Assembly: GCF_900104675.1 (NCBI RefSeq)
Contig: NZ_LT629945.1
Location: 1,726,756 to 1,790,755 of the forward strand
Length of the DNA: 64,000 bases
DNA from: Angelakisella massiliensis
Lineage (GTDB): Bacteria; Bacillota; Clostridia; Oscillospirales; Ruminococcaceae
Direction of reading: 5' to 3'
Every line of letters starts with the position of its first letter. Within the stretch, counting starts at the first letter, position 1. The notes under the pieces were generated by a model that worked only from the letters and a program-made list of their open reading frames with translations, searched no databases and had not been told where the DNA came from. A program made the translations under genes and the position numbers. Shown piece by piece: positions 24,192 to 33,514 of this stretch.

Positions 24192-27100
24192 TTAAACGCC
24201 CGTCTTGGGCAGATCCCCCTTGGGCTTGCCCCAGACTACCGTAATCCAGGTATCCTTGGCGACGATCCACTCCTCTCCGATGCGGCCTCCCACATCGGTG
24301 CGGTTGATGATCCGGTACCCATCATCCAGGTTTGCCAGTGTCGTCACATAGAGAACCGGTCCGCTCTCCTCATGGAAGCCGGCCTGCACCGTACCGAAAT
24401 TGAAGCGGATCTCGGTGACATATTCACCGGCTGCCAGATCCAGCGCCTCTCTGCCGCAGTCCAGTGTATAGCTGGTTTTGCTGGAAAGTCCGGTCTTCAG
24501 CGTCTTCCAGCCGCTCTTTTTGTTGGTCTTGTATTCCACTGAGTAGGTGAGCCGCTCCGACCAGGTGCCGGTGATGATCTTGCCCAGCCGCACCTCCGAA
24601 GGCAGCTTGTCGTGCCAATAGAAATCGTCCAGCGGTACATTGGAGTCATTGCGGATCTCAGAGAACTCATAGGACATAATGTCCCCGGCCAGTACCTCCA
24701 CATTGCCCCGTTTTTCCACGGTCACGTTCACATCGACACTTTCATTGAGCACCTCAAAGCGTACCAGGTCATCTGCCACCTTGAGTGTGGCATAGAACAC
24801 CTTGCTGTCCGTCCGGTAGTATTCCGGGCTGGAGGTCTCCTTGATAGCATAGGTGCCCAGAGGGAGCGTTTTGCTGGTGGCTGTGCCGTTTTCGGTGACG
24901 ATCACGTCCACCACTTCCAGCTTGTCGTTGTAGATGGTAAACTCAGCTCCATCCAGGAGCGCCCCCGCTTTGTCCTTGGTAATGGGGTTATCGTCCGCCG
25001 CCTTTTTGACGATCTGGATCTGACCCCGCATCGGACGGTTCTCCACGGTGATCTCAGTGGTTTCCCCGGCCTTCAGCTCTACGGTACGGATGGTGGGGTC
25101 GACCACATAACCATCGCACTTGATTTCCTTCAGTTTGTACCTGCCCTCCGGCAGTTCCCGGGGAAACTCGATGATACCATCCTGATTGGTCTCATACTCG
25201 CCAAGCAGATTGTTTTTAGCGTCATAGAGGTTGAACACCGCTCCAAAGATCGGTTCTTTGGTTTCGCTGTCGATCTTAATGAGCCGCAGGGTGGAAAGCG
25301 GCTCATTGAGCAGCTCCACCGTACTGGTTTGGCCCCAGGCCAGGGTGACCTCATGGACAGTTTCGTCCAGTTGGTATCCCGGCAAGGGCTCCACCTCCTG
25401 CAGATAGAGGGTTTCGCCTCCATCCACACCGGAGAGCAGGATCTGCCCCAGTTGATTGGTGGTGTAGGTTCCAACCTCCCGATGGAACTTATCATACACC
25501 CGGATCTTTACGCCCTCCATCGGCTGTCTGGTATCCGCGTCCAGCTTGATAATTTTCAGGATGGGGTAAGGCTGGTTGCGAAATTCCAGAATATTCAGCT
25601 TTCCGCTTTCCAGTTTTATGGTTCTGGGGGTGGGATCAGGCTTGTATCCATCCGCCGGCTGAATCTCAGTTACCCGTACCCAGATCTCCTCCTGATCGGA
25701 GATGTTGATGACACCTGCGTCATCAGTGTAAAAGGTTCCAATGGTCCGGCCATCGATCTCCTCGATATAGAATCCTACATCGGGAATGGGCTCGCCTGTG
25801 ACGTCGTCCACCTTACGGATCTGCAGCCCGGTACGGGGTCGGTTCTCAAATGTGACCATGGCGGTGGCTCCGTACTTCAGCTCCACCAGTTTTGCTTCGC
25901 CTGTGGCGATATAGGCAGGGTTGGCCCGCACTTCAGTCACCAGGTACCAGCCCGGGACAACATCCTTTCCAGTGACCACTGCCATGCCGTTTTCGCCGGT
26001 TGCAACCTCTCCCACCATCCGTCCATCCGAGTGACGCACCTCAAATACAGTGTCTGGGATCGGATCGCCGGTGATGGCATCCTTCTTGGAGATGATCAGA
26101 GGATTCTCCGGGGTGTTTTTCAGCTTCAGAACCGGATTTTCGGCAGCATCCAGCTTAATCTCATGGACCGTTTCATCCAGGAGGTACCCAGGCAGCGCCC
26201 TTTTTTCTTTTACTTCATAAATTTGACCGGGCTCCAAAGGTTCAACGACAATCCTTCCGCCTGCATCGGTTGTAAAGTCTCCAAGGCTTTTCCCGTTTTT
26301 GACGGAAACCTCAAAAACCACCCCTTCCAGCGGCTGGAGGGTCACGCTGTCGATTTTCTCAATGGTAATCGTTGATTTTTTGTCGTTGGGGATATCCAAA
26401 GTTTTGTGTTCACCCTTGGCAACCGTCACATCATAGGTGTTTTTCTCGGCCATCACATAGCCTTCCGGCGCAAACAATTCCTCGACAATCAGCGCGCCTT
26501 CCGCCGGCAGCGGAAGGATGATCTCGCCCCACCGGTCCGTTGTCTGCGTCCATACCTGGGCAGATACATGAGGGTCCGCATACCGGATGCGGAAGGTTGC
26601 ACCCTCCAATGCAATATCCCGGTTTCCTGTTTCATGCTTGTAAATGGTAAGGCTGCAAGGCATGGCGGTGTTGGTGAACGTCATGGTGGTTTCCCGGTCA
26701 CCGGCAATGAAATCGGTAAACTCCTCCACCTGGGGATCGCTTTCCGTTTCCGCGGAAGAAGAGGATTCCGACTCTGCCACTACCTCACCGCTCTCAATCT
26801 CGATGACTGTGCTGGAAGTGGTTTCGGTGACGATGGTCACCGTCCAGGTCTCCACATGGGTGACACGGGTATAGGTTGGGGCAACTACCGCCGTCTGAGG
26901 GGTGGGGTCCAGAAGGTATCCTGCCGGGGCCTTGACCTCCTTTACAGTCACAGTGGCCGGATCGTGGTTATTTTGGGGATGAGTCCAGGTAAAAAGCCTC
27001 GCTCCGTTGTCCACTTCCCAGTTTTCCACCGTTGTGTGGGTGCCATCTGAAAAGGCCACATCAATGTCAAACAGCGCGCCATCCAGGCTCTCATCCTTCT

Positions 27101-28220
27101 CATCGTGCTTGCGGATCGTGATCTGGCCTATGGCATCGCTGTATTCATAGGTTTTCCGGTTGCGGACCTCCGTTTCGGTCTGGGTGTCGGTTTCCACCTC
27201 GATGCGGTATTGATCTTCCGGGTAGTCATCGGGGTCGATCTCCGGGTCAGGGCCGGGATCGGGATTTTCTTCTGTGTTGTAGGTAATCAGGTCCTGGGTG
27301 CCGCCGGTCCAGGAGAGATAGTTGTACTTGAGGCTGCTGGTATCGGCGTTTCCATTAAAGATTTCATCCGCGGAGGATGCGCCGGGGCAGCCGCCCCAGG
27401 AGCTGACGGAAGTACCCATGATATGGGCCCAGATCGCCGCCTGTGCCGCGGCATAGTCCGCATTGCTCTTGCCGGATTTGTCGTAGTTGGCAAGGATCTG
27501 CTTGATGGTGGAGTCATTTCCCTGCCCGGACTGGATATAGTCACCTGCCGGGGTTTCTCCATTCCATTCTCCGCAGAAGGCAATTTCTCCATTCAAATAA
27601 ATTTTGGGCATGGGGCTGCCCAGGTACGCTCCATTGGCAAATTCCAGCTGGCCTCCGCTCCAGGTAATCATGGAATAGGACGGGGAAGCCGAAGATGCCC
27701 GGGCGGATCGGGACCGCAGCATGGTCATACCTGACGCCGCCAACGCTGCCTGCTGGTATTGCTGCAGCCAATGTGCCGAAGCGTCATCTTCCGGCAAGGC
27801 CGGAGAGTTTTCCCCATTGGAGGCTCCAATTGTAAGTTCAGAATCGGGGTCTTTCTCCGGTGCCTGCCCGGCATCCGGGCCTGCGCTGTCGGTATTGTTT
27901 TCGTCCGGATTCTTTTCTTCTTCTGCATCCGGTTCCGTTTCCCCCGGGACAGCGCCATCGGCAGAAGTCTCCTTTTCCTCCTCGGCAGAGGCGCTGGGCG
28001 GCGATTCCGTTTCGCCATCTTCCGGCTCTGCCGGAGGGCTGATGATGACCGTATCTTCCGGCTCCCCGTCCGGGGTGGCGCCGCTGTCTGACACCTGCTG
28101 GGGAGCAAGCAGGCCCGCCGTATCCGCTGCGCTTGCGGCAAATGCCTGGGTGGGCATGACGCCCAGCAGCATGACAACGGAAAGGGACATGGCAAGAATA
28201 CGCTTTGCTTTCTTCCTCAT
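24192..28220 (-). CDS. Thioester/SpaA-repeat surface adhesin
   Basis: A 1342-residue secreted protein. The signal peptide is residues 1-29. A low-complexity E/P/D-rich stretch follows (to about 150). A thioester domain spans about 180-310, where AFCGEWNGETPAG gives the Cys and AAQAAIWAH the Gln of a Cys-Gln bond. About eight SpaA/Cna-B repeats follow, with E-box-like segments such as YEVKEKRALPGY. The last residues are GDLPKTGV, directly followed by the stop. No membrane segment or basic tail follows LPKTG, unlike normal sortase substrates. It probably mediates attachment to cells during transfer. Confidence 0.88.
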   Translation of the reverse strand: MRKKAKRILAMSLSVVMLLGVMPTQAFAASAADTAGLLAPQQVSDSGATPDGEPEDTVIISPPAEPEDGETESPPSASAEEEKETSADGAVPGETEPDAEEEKNPDENNTDSAGPDAGQAPEKDPDSELTIGASNGENSPALPEDDASAHWLQQYQQAALAASGMTMLRSRSARASSASPSYSMITWSGGQLEFANGAYLGSPMPKIYLNGEIAFCGEWNGETPAGDYIQSGQGNDSTIKQILANYDKSGKSNADYAAAQAAIWAHIMGTSVSSWGGCPGASSADEIFNGNADTSSLKYNYLSWTGGTQDLITYNTEENPDPGPDPEIDPDDYPEDQYRIEVETDTQTETEVRNRKTYEYSDAIGQITIRKHDEKDESLDGALFDIDVAFSDGTHTTVENWEVDNGARLFTWTHPQNNHDPATVTVKEVKAPAGYLLDPTPQTAVVAPTYTRVTHVETWTVTIVTETTSSTVIEIESGEVVAESESSSSAETESDPQVEEFTDFIAGDRETTMTFTNTAMPCSLTIYKHETGNRDIALEGATFRIRYADPHVSAQVWTQTTDRWGEIILPLPAEGALIVEELFAPEGYVMAEKNTYDVTVAKGEHKTLDIPNDKKSTITIEKIDSVTLQPLEGVVFEVSVKNGKSLGDFTTDAGGRIVVEPLEPGQIYEVKEKRALPGYLLDETVHEIKLDAAENPVLKLKNTPENPLIISKKDAITGDPIPDTVFEVRHSDGRMVGEVATGENGMAVVTGKDVVPGWYLVTEVRANPAYIATGEAKLVELKYGATAMVTFENRPRTGLQIRKVDDVTGEPIPDVGFYIEEIDGRTIGTFYTDDAGVINISDQEEIWVRVTEIQPADGYKPDPTPRTIKLESGKLNILEFRNQPYPILKIIKLDADTRQPMEGVKIRVYDKFHREVGTYTTNQLGQILLSGVDGGETLYLQEVEPLPGYQLDETVHEVTLAWGQTSTVELLNEPLSTLRLIKIDSETKEPIFGAVFNLYDAKNNLLGEYETNQDGIIEFPRELPEGRYKLKEIKCDGYVVDPTIRTVELKAGETTEITVENRPMRGQIQIVKKAADDNPITKDKAGALLDGAEFTIYNDKLEVVDVIVTENGTATSKTLPLGTYAIKETSSPEYYRTDSKVFYATLKVADDLVRFEVLNESVDVNVTVEKRGNVEVLAGDIMSYEFSEIRNDSNVPLDDFYWHDKLPSEVRLGKIITGTWSERLTYSVEYKTNKKSGWKTLKTGLSSKTSYTLDCGREALDLAAGEYVTEIRFNFGTVQAGFHEESGPVLYVTTLANLDDGYRIINRTDVGGRIGEEWIVAKDTWITVVWGKPKGDLPKTGV

Positions 28221-28252
28221 AGTGCGCTTCCTTTCTTGTTAAAATAAAAATA

Positions 28253-28270
28253 GGTCCCCTTTCGGGGACC
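28253..28270 (-). terminator. Terminator after CAP gene
   Basis: GGTCCCC and GGGGACC pair around a short loop. On the minus strand the hairpin is followed by TATTTTTATTTT. It lies 30 bp after the CAP gene and 30 bp before the adhesin start. Confidence 0.7.
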
Positions 28271-28298
28271 CGGTCCGCTTGATGTTTTCGATTTGTGT

Positions 28299-29066
28299 TT
28301 ACCGGCAGAAGAGCATACACCAGTAGGTGATACCATCAGAGCCCTGCCAGCAGGCGATTCCCGCGCTGTGGTACCGCTCCGCGAGGATCATATCCCGGTG
28401 CCCCGGGGAATCCAGCCAGGACGACACTGCAATTTCTGGTGTAGACGCCCGGCGGTTGATGATTTCGCCGTAGCAGTAGGTTCGGGAGATCCGGCTCCCA
28501 TCCGGTCTGGTGTGGCTGTACAGCTCCTCCAGTTCAGGGACTCGTATCTTCGCCAGTTCCATTGCCTCCTCATTGACCGTTACCTCATGCAGGCCGTTCT
28601 CTGCCCTGGCCTCGTTGATGAGGTCAAAGGCTTCCAGCGCGAGCGCATCCGCATCTGCCTGCTCCGGTTCTGCTGCCGGCGGCACCTCCTGGGGGATCAG
28701 CTTTTCTTCATTGATCTGTTCTGGATTTGGCTGCGGCTGTGTTTTGTCCTCCCCGGCGCTGTACAGCTTCCGGTAGTCGTTAAACGCCTCCGCCAACCAG
28801 AACTCCCATTGGGTCCCATCAGCAGGCTCTCCTTGGGACAAGTCCTTTACTGAATCAGCAGGGATACTGCCCAGCACCTCTCCATTTTCTCCGTAAAAAT
28901 ACCATACTGCGATGGGCCAATCCTTTCCGGCTGCAAAAACCGCGGGGGTATCCCAGTCCTGGATGTCGACAGGCAATCCTTTCATCCCGGCGGATGCAGC
29001 ATAAGCGGTGACAGTACTGGCTGCAGCCATAATGGCGGCAAGGGTGGCGATCAGGCTCTTTTTCAT
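28299..29066 (-). CDS. Secreted CAP-domain (SCP-like) protein
   Basis: A 255-residue protein with a signal peptide (1-24, AYAAS). A linker rich in P, E and Q follows, and a C-terminal CAP domain (about 130-255) with LINEARAENGLHEVTVNEE, HTRPDGS and SPGHRDMIL. CAP domains of the SCP/PR1 group are extracellular and sometimes bind lipid or cell wall. Clear AAAGGAGG upstream. It lies between adhesin and sortase, as part of the surface module. Confidence 0.88.
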   Translation of the reverse strand: MKKSLIATLAAIMAAASTVTAYAASAGMKGLPVDIQDWDTPAVFAAGKDWPIAVWYFYGENGEVLGSIPADSVKDLSQGEPADGTQWEFWLAEAFNDYRKLYSAGEDKTQPQPNPEQINEEKLIPQEVPPAAEPEQADADALALEAFDLINEARAENGLHEVTVNEEAMELAKIRVPELEELYSHTRPDGSRISRTYCYGEIINRRASTPEIAVSSWLDSPGHRDMILAERYHSAGIACWQGSDGITYWCMLFCR

Positions 29067-29146
29067 TGTAGAAAACCTCCTTTCGCCACCAAGGATACCA
29101 GCAATGACATACGAAAGCTATCACCAAAGTCAACAAGGAAATAGGT

Positions 29147-29911
29147 TCAGGATTCTACAGCCTGTACCATCAGGCGCATATCCGGTTTCCCAGTGATGCA
29201 GGTGATCATGGTGATCCGGTTGAGGCCATCCTCATACCGCATCAGGTAACTCCAGTCATCCTGCTGGATCTCCTTCTTTTCCGTTACCTGATACTCACGC
29301 TCCCCCTGCGCTGTCTTATAGGTGAGGCTGTCCCCCAGCTCCAGCAGGTGCAGGTCACCGAAATAGGCCGTTGCCCCTGCAGGCGCCACATTGTGGCTGC
29401 TGAGGCCAATGTTTCCGTCCCAGGCGGAGGTGATGGCAAAATGGGCAATTCCCTTGGTCATACTCTCCATCTCGCCGCCATGCTGAGCCGTTTCATAGAC
29501 CGGTGCTGTGAGATTGATTTTGGGAATCACCAGGGTTCCAATGGTCCCATCCTCCAGTGTGATTTCTTCCGGAAGGGTGAAGGTCTCAGTAGAAAGGGGG
29601 ACGGCTTCTTCCCACACAGTTTCCGGCTGATCGGTCCGGATCAGTTGGTTGCTGTCGCTAACGCTTCCATCCATTTCCGCTGCCGATGAGCCGATGACCA
29701 CAACCCCGTCTTCCGAGGTATAGGCCCGGTTCTTATCCAGATCGAAGGTCACCTGGCTTTCAGCAGGCGGGTCCGCAATGGTGTGTTTGGAAGCCTCGTA
29801 TGCCTGATTTGCCTGCCATGCTGCCGCTCCAATCAGCAGGGCCGCCAGGGGCAGGCCGAGCAGGAACCACTTGCCGGACTGGTTCCAAAGATTCTTCATC
29901 CATTCTTTCAT
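29147..29911 (-). CDS. Sortase (class D-like)
   Basis: A 254-residue protein with an N-terminal membrane segment (about 15-33) and a C-terminal sortase domain. The catalytic His is in LSSHNV. The Cys is in MITCITGKPDMRL, where TC is followed by a downstream Arg, as in sortases. It would attach the LPKTG protein to cell wall or to itself. The start overlaps the upstream gene by ATGA (29908-29911). Confidence 0.85.
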   Translation of the reverse strand: MKEWMKNLWNQSGKWFLLGLPLAALLIGAAAWQANQAYEASKHTIADPPAESQVTFDLDKNRAYTSEDGVVVIGSSAAEMDGSVSDSNQLIRTDQPETVWEEAVPLSTETFTLPEEITLEDGTIGTLVIPKINLTAPVYETAQHGGEMESMTKGIAHFAITSAWDGNIGLSSHNVAPAGATAYFGDLHLLELGDSLTYKTAQGEREYQVTEKKEIQQDDWSYLMRYEDGLNRITMITCITGKPDMRLMVQAVES

Positions 29912-30993
29912 CGCTCATCCTCCTCCAATCCGCGATCCATTTCATCGAGCAGATCCGGCAGATCCATTGGCGGACGCCCGCTGTAGGGGTCGTTCTGCCT
30001 GCGGGCCTTCTCGCGTTCCTTCATGGACTCCTTTCCTCGCTGAATCAGCCAGATCATTCCATACACAGCGCCGGCTGTCGCGCCGATCCCCAGGAGAAGG
30101 ACCAGGACACCCCGCCAGTTGATCGGACTGCCGCTGACAGAAAACAGGCCGGCAGAGGGAACTTCCTCATAGACGATGCTCACCATCTTGCTGCCCTGCG
30201 TAGTGCGGGTCGCCTCCCCGGTATAGTCCGCGCTCACAAGGTATCCGTCCGCTTTGCTGCCCCAGGCGGTCCCAGTATAGACCGCTGTGGCCCGAAAAAG
30301 GGAGGGAACCTCGCTGTTGTCAGCGGCGCTGGCCATAGGGGTCCACTGGACATCTGCCAGGGACAGTGTCACACCATTTTTCTCCGCTGTCTTGGGAATA
30401 TAGTAGGGGTCGTTCCGGTCAAGTCCGGTATATTCCCGGGTGTCCTTCAGGGTATAGGCATAGCTCTGGGTTCCATCGGCTTTGGAGCGGATCGAATCCT
30501 GATCCAGGGTCAGCGTCCCGGTAAATCCATCCTCACTGTACTCCAGTGTGGGAGAGAGCAGGGAAAGCAGCTCCTCGCTCTCATCCGTTTCTGCCGATGT
30601 GGTTACTGTCTTGGACACCTCCTTTCGTTCCGTCTCACCGGGCAGTTCCCGGCAGAGGATATCGGAAACCTGATAGGAGATCCCCCGGCGGATCAGCCCT
30701 TCCTCGAGGAGCGTCTGGGGGTCTGTATCCTGCGGCACAAGGAAGGTTTTGACCAGCAGCTGGGTATCGCCGTCCTGCAGGGTCTGTACTTGGATGGGGT
30801 AGCAGCCCCCTGTCTGAAATCGGGTTTCCGTTTCATCTTTCTTCTCCTCTCTGGGTGTAATATCGGTAATAGTGATGCTGGTTTCTCCGTTTTCTCCGGT
30901 CCCCACCACGGTCTGAGACTCCTGGGCAAACGCGGTTGTCCCCATAGAAAGCATCAGGGTGCAGGCCAGCAGCGCGCCGATTTGTCTTTTCAT
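29908..30993 (-). CDS. Secreted, membrane-anchored hypothetical protein
   Basis: A 361-residue protein with a signal peptide (1-23) and an extracytoplasmic beta-rich region. One membrane segment lies near 285-310 (VLVLLLGIGATAGAVYGMIWL), and the cytoplasmic tail is basic then acidic. I do not recognise a family. It is translationally coupled to the sortase gene, so it is likely part of the surface assembly. CYPIQVQTL and ILCRELPGE hold two cysteines that could form a disulfide. Confidence 0.65.
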   Translation of the reverse strand: MKRQIGALLACTLMLSMGTTAFAQESQTVVGTGENGETSITITDITPREEKKDETETRFQTGGCYPIQVQTLQDGDTQLLVKTFLVPQDTDPQTLLEEGLIRRGISYQVSDILCRELPGETERKEVSKTVTTSAETDESEELLSLLSPTLEYSEDGFTGTLTLDQDSIRSKADGTQSYAYTLKDTREYTGLDRNDPYYIPKTAEKNGVTLSLADVQWTPMASAADNSEVPSLFRATAVYTGTAWGSKADGYLVSADYTGEATRTTQGSKMVSIVYEEVPSAGLFSVSGSPINWRGVLVLLLGIGATAGAVYGMIWLIQRGKESMKEREKARRQNDPYSGRPPMDLPDLLDEMDRGLEEDER

Positions 30994-31006
30994 ATAAATC
31001 CTCCCT

Positions 31007-31705
31007 TCACATCGAAAGCTGGGGTTCCTGGGCCGATGGCCGCAGCTGCTCCAGCTTTTCCTTCGCCCAATCGGGCAGATATTCCTCTTTGAGAATACCG
31101 ATCAGTTCGGTCCTGTCCCAGCTCGTGATCTCATCATCCCATAAGCAGACGCACCGCACCGCATCGTCTTTCCAATTCTCCAATGCCAGCCACAGCTGGT
31201 TTCCACGGCTCCAACAGCCACCGCGCAGGATATCAGGTGAAAGGACCAATACCTTTGCTTCACAATTTTGTGAAGCAAAGGAGTCTGTTTCGCATTGCTC
31301 CATACCAAACAGGCCGGATCTTTGAAGAACCTTTCGATATTCTGAAACAAAGCCATCCAATATTGCCGGATGGCTTTCCACCAGATAATCTGTTCTGCGG
31401 CCCTCTTTGGGAAGAGACATCTTTTTTGCCCATTCCTTGTTCTGCGGCGAAAAACGACCATCCCACTCCTTCTGCTGCAAGGTGTTGGAAAGCACCCAGG
31501 CAATCCGCAGAAATCCAAAGTCCCGAATCATCAGCTCGATGCAATCAAACCGCATATGCATTCCGTCGAAATTCATTCGGATTGCTTCCTCAATGGCATT
31601 TTTGCATCTGATATTTTCCTGCAGGCTCTCCCTCCACAGGCTGATCTGATTCCTCCGCCTTGCCTCAGCCAGCGATCCTCGGTAGAGATAAGGGTAATCC
31701 TTCAC
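31007..31705 (-). CDS. DUF3849 protein
   Basis: A 232-residue protein starting KDYPYLYRGSLAEARRRNQ. The stretch CKNAIEEAIRMNFDGMHM, the NTLQQKEWDGRFSPQNKEWA segment and ESHPAILDGFV are close to the DUF3849 family of ICE-encoded proteins, of unknown function. The extra C-terminal 90 residues (SPDILRG, LWDDE) are unfamiliar. The start is GTG at 31705 with GGAGGAAAAG. It overlaps the AbrB-like gene by 4 bp. Confidence 0.7.
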   Translation of the reverse strand: MKDYPYLYRGSLAEARRRNQISLWRESLQENIRCKNAIEEAIRMNFDGMHMRFDCIELMIRDFGFLRIAWVLSNTLQQKEWDGRFSPQNKEWAKKMSLPKEGRRTDYLVESHPAILDGFVSEYRKVLQRSGLFGMEQCETDSFASQNCEAKVLVLSPDILRGGCWSRGNQLWLALENWKDDAVRCVCLWDDEITSWDRTELIGILKEEYLPDWAKEKLEQLRPSAQEPQLSM

Positions 31706-31983
31706 TGCTTTTCCTCCTCCCGGAGAGAATTCAAAAGCCGGGCAGCCAGTTCCATCTGGCTTTCCCGGCTCATAGCGGATGCGGCAGCGTGAACAAAAGC
31801 CTCCACGGCTTCCGGGGATTTATCCCCCATTTCGATGAGATGGACCTTCTTGATCTGAACCCCGTCTTTGACCGGGATCAGCTTGATGATATCCCCCCGC
31901 TGGATTTCCATTTCACTCTGGAGTTCCCTGGGCAGGTAGATCCGCCCATTCTTTCCCAACACCTTATAGACCGACTGGCTCAA
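31702..31983 (-). CDS. AbrB/SpoVT-like DNA-binding protein
   Basis: A 93-residue protein with an N-terminal swapped-hairpin domain (SVYKVLGKNGRIYLPRELQS). A helical tail follows. AbrB-like proteins bind DNA as dimers or tetramers and often regulate ICE genes. The start is TTG at 31983, overlapping the preceding stop (TTGA), with GGAGGGTATGAG upstream. Confidence 0.78.
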   Translation of the reverse strand: MSQSVYKVLGKNGRIYLPRELQSEMEIQRGDIIKLIPVKDGVQIKKVHLIEMGDKSPEAVEAFVHAAASAMSRESQMELAARLLNSLREEEKQ

Positions 31984-32459
31984 AACTCATACCCTCCTTC
32001 CACAATCGCATCCCGAACCGAAGCCGGATGGATTCCGATGCTTTTCAGCAGTTCCTGAAGCCCCACCGGTACCCTGGAAAGAACAGCATCCTCCCGGGCT
32101 TCGTCCCAGGCATCCTCCAGCAGTTCTTCCTCAAATCCCTCCAGCGGTTCAATGACAATCCTTCCATCCTCCAGGTACATATCCAGCAGATCCGGATCGC
32201 AGGGCAGCCCCGCCTCCATCAGCATTTCTTCGGGCAGGTACAGGCCCTCCGATTCCAGGGGGATCTCCAGATCCTCGGAAAACCCCCACAGGGCTTCCCC
32301 GATTTTTTCACGCTTCGTTTGATCCAGGTTCCTGGAGGTAATCAGGATCACCTCCGGCGCCATCCCAATCAGGACATCGGGCTCCTGGTTCAGCCCCGCC
32401 GCCTCCAGAATTTCTTCCGGGATCTGCAAACAGCTCTCTTCATACTTCATTCTTCTCAT
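31980..32459 (-). CDS. Hypothetical protein with two AbrB-like half motifs
   Basis: A 159-residue acidic protein. Two stretches, SCLQIPEEILEAAGLNQEPD and GLYLPEEMLMEAGLPCDPD, each followed by a VIxI strand, resemble tandem AbrB-type swapped hairpins. No DNA-binding basic residues stand out, so it may be an interaction partner of the AbrB protein encoded next to it. The start at 32459 has AAGGAGG and overlaps the methylase end by 20 bp. Confidence 0.6.
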   Translation of the reverse strand: MRRMKYEESCLQIPEEILEAAGLNQEPDVLIGMAPEVILITSRNLDQTKREKIGEALWGFSEDLEIPLESEGLYLPEEMLMEAGLPCDPDLLDMYLEDGRIVIEPLEGFEEELLEDAWDEAREDAVLSRVPVGLQELLKSIGIHPASVRDAIVEGGYEF

Positions 32460-33432
32460 CGCCTTTTCCTCCTTCGCAAATCAGGGTATATTCATACTCC
32501 GGTTGTTCTTTATCTGTCTGATCAAACAAGGTCATCTGCCGATCCTTGGGATGGTCCCTGGGATCGTAGTTGAGGATGATCAGCTCCCCGTACTCGTTCT
32601 TTTTCTCCGGGTGTTTGGACGCGTACCGGTTTGCCATGGTATTCTGCCGGGTCACAGAAAAAATCCAGAAGCCCTTGTAGAGCTCCCGGATAAAGGGGTG
32701 GTCATTATACGAAAGCACCGCGTAGCAGCCACACTCTCCAAACAGCTCCCGCAGCCGGTAGTGATCCCGCATCCCAAAGGCTACCTCATAGCATTCCGCC
32801 TGGTAGTAAGGCGGGTCAAAATACAGGAGCGTCCCCGGCGCGTCATATTTGGGAACAATGGCCTCATAGCTGAGATTTTCAATCACCACATTCTGCAGCC
32901 GCCGGGAGCAGGACCAGATCAGGTGCAGACCCCGGCGGATATCGATTGGCTTCCCTCCATAGGAAGTCCCGCTGCCGGCATAGCTGTACCGGATCACCTT
33001 GTAGAAAGCGGCAGCTTTCCGCACATCTCCCAGTTCCGTTTTCTCGGTCAGCAGCTCCAGAAGTTCCTCCCTCTCAGGCGGCTCGAAACATCGTTTACAC
33101 AGCTCCATCTCCTCCTTCAGATAATCATCGGTAAATTCCTCCTCCCTGAGAAACTTCCGCAGTACTTCAAATTCCTGTCTGGAATTGAGCGGTAGAAAGC
33201 CGATCTCCCGGATCAGAGCCAGAGGACGGTTCCTGACACACCAGAACAGATTGACCAGATTGCTGTTGTAGTCGTTGTACACTTCCTCACAGCGATCCGG
33301 TTCCCGGCCAAAGGTAACTGCCGCGGCGCCGCCGAACACCTCCACCAGCCTGGTATATCCGTTGGGGAATAACCGGTAGAGAATCGGGCGCAGCGCGGTC
33401 TTGCCCCCTACCCAGGGGATAAACGGTTTCAG
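32440..33432 (-). CDS. Dam-family (D12) adenine DNA methyltransferase
   Basis: Class D12 methylase that makes N6-methyladenine. PFIPWVGGKTALRP is the SAM-binding motif near the N-terminus and YFDPPYY is the catalytic DPPY motif. It is about 330 residues long from the start I chose. The start is uncertain: the open frame extends to an ATG at 33507, but that ATG lies inside a terminator hairpin, and the only good ribosome site (GGAGGGAG) points to a CTG codon at 33432. It probably protects the ICE from host restriction or marks its DNA. Confidence 0.85.
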   Translation of the reverse strand: MKPFIPWVGGKTALRPILYRLFPNGYTRLVEVFGGAAAVTFGREPDRCEEVYNDYNSNLVNLFWCVRNRPLALIREIGFLPLNSRQEFEVLRKFLREEEFTDDYLKEEMELCKRCFEPPEREELLELLTEKTELGDVRKAAAFYKVIRYSYAGSGTSYGGKPIDIRRGLHLIWSCSRRLQNVVIENLSYEAIVPKYDAPGTLLYFDPPYYQAECYEVAFGMRDHYRLRELFGECGCYAVLSYNDHPFIRELYKGFWIFSVTRQNTMANRYASKHPEKKNEYGELIILNYDPRDHPKDRQMTLFDQTDKEQPEYEYTLICEGGKGDEKNEV

Positions 33433-33460
33433 GATAGACGCTCCCTCCTCTCCGAGAAAC

Positions 33461-33504
33461 AAAAAAAGGCCGCCCTCTCCGTTTCCGGAAAGGGCGGCCT
33501 TTTT
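33461..33504 (-). terminator. Terminator between ArdA-like and Dam genes
   Basis: GGCCGCCCT (33468-33476) pairs with AGGGCGGCC (33491-33499). A T-run on the minus strand (from the seven A at 33461-33467) completes it, and an A-run flanks the other side. It separates the gene ending at 33515 from the Dam gene and overlaps the open frame upstream of the proposed CTG start. Confidence 0.8.
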
Positions 33505-33514
33505 CATCTTCTTT

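Noticed and set aside
24612-26375. Long plus-strand frame opposite the adhesin
   Set aside because: Shadow of the repetitive adhesin gene; no motif or ribosome site.
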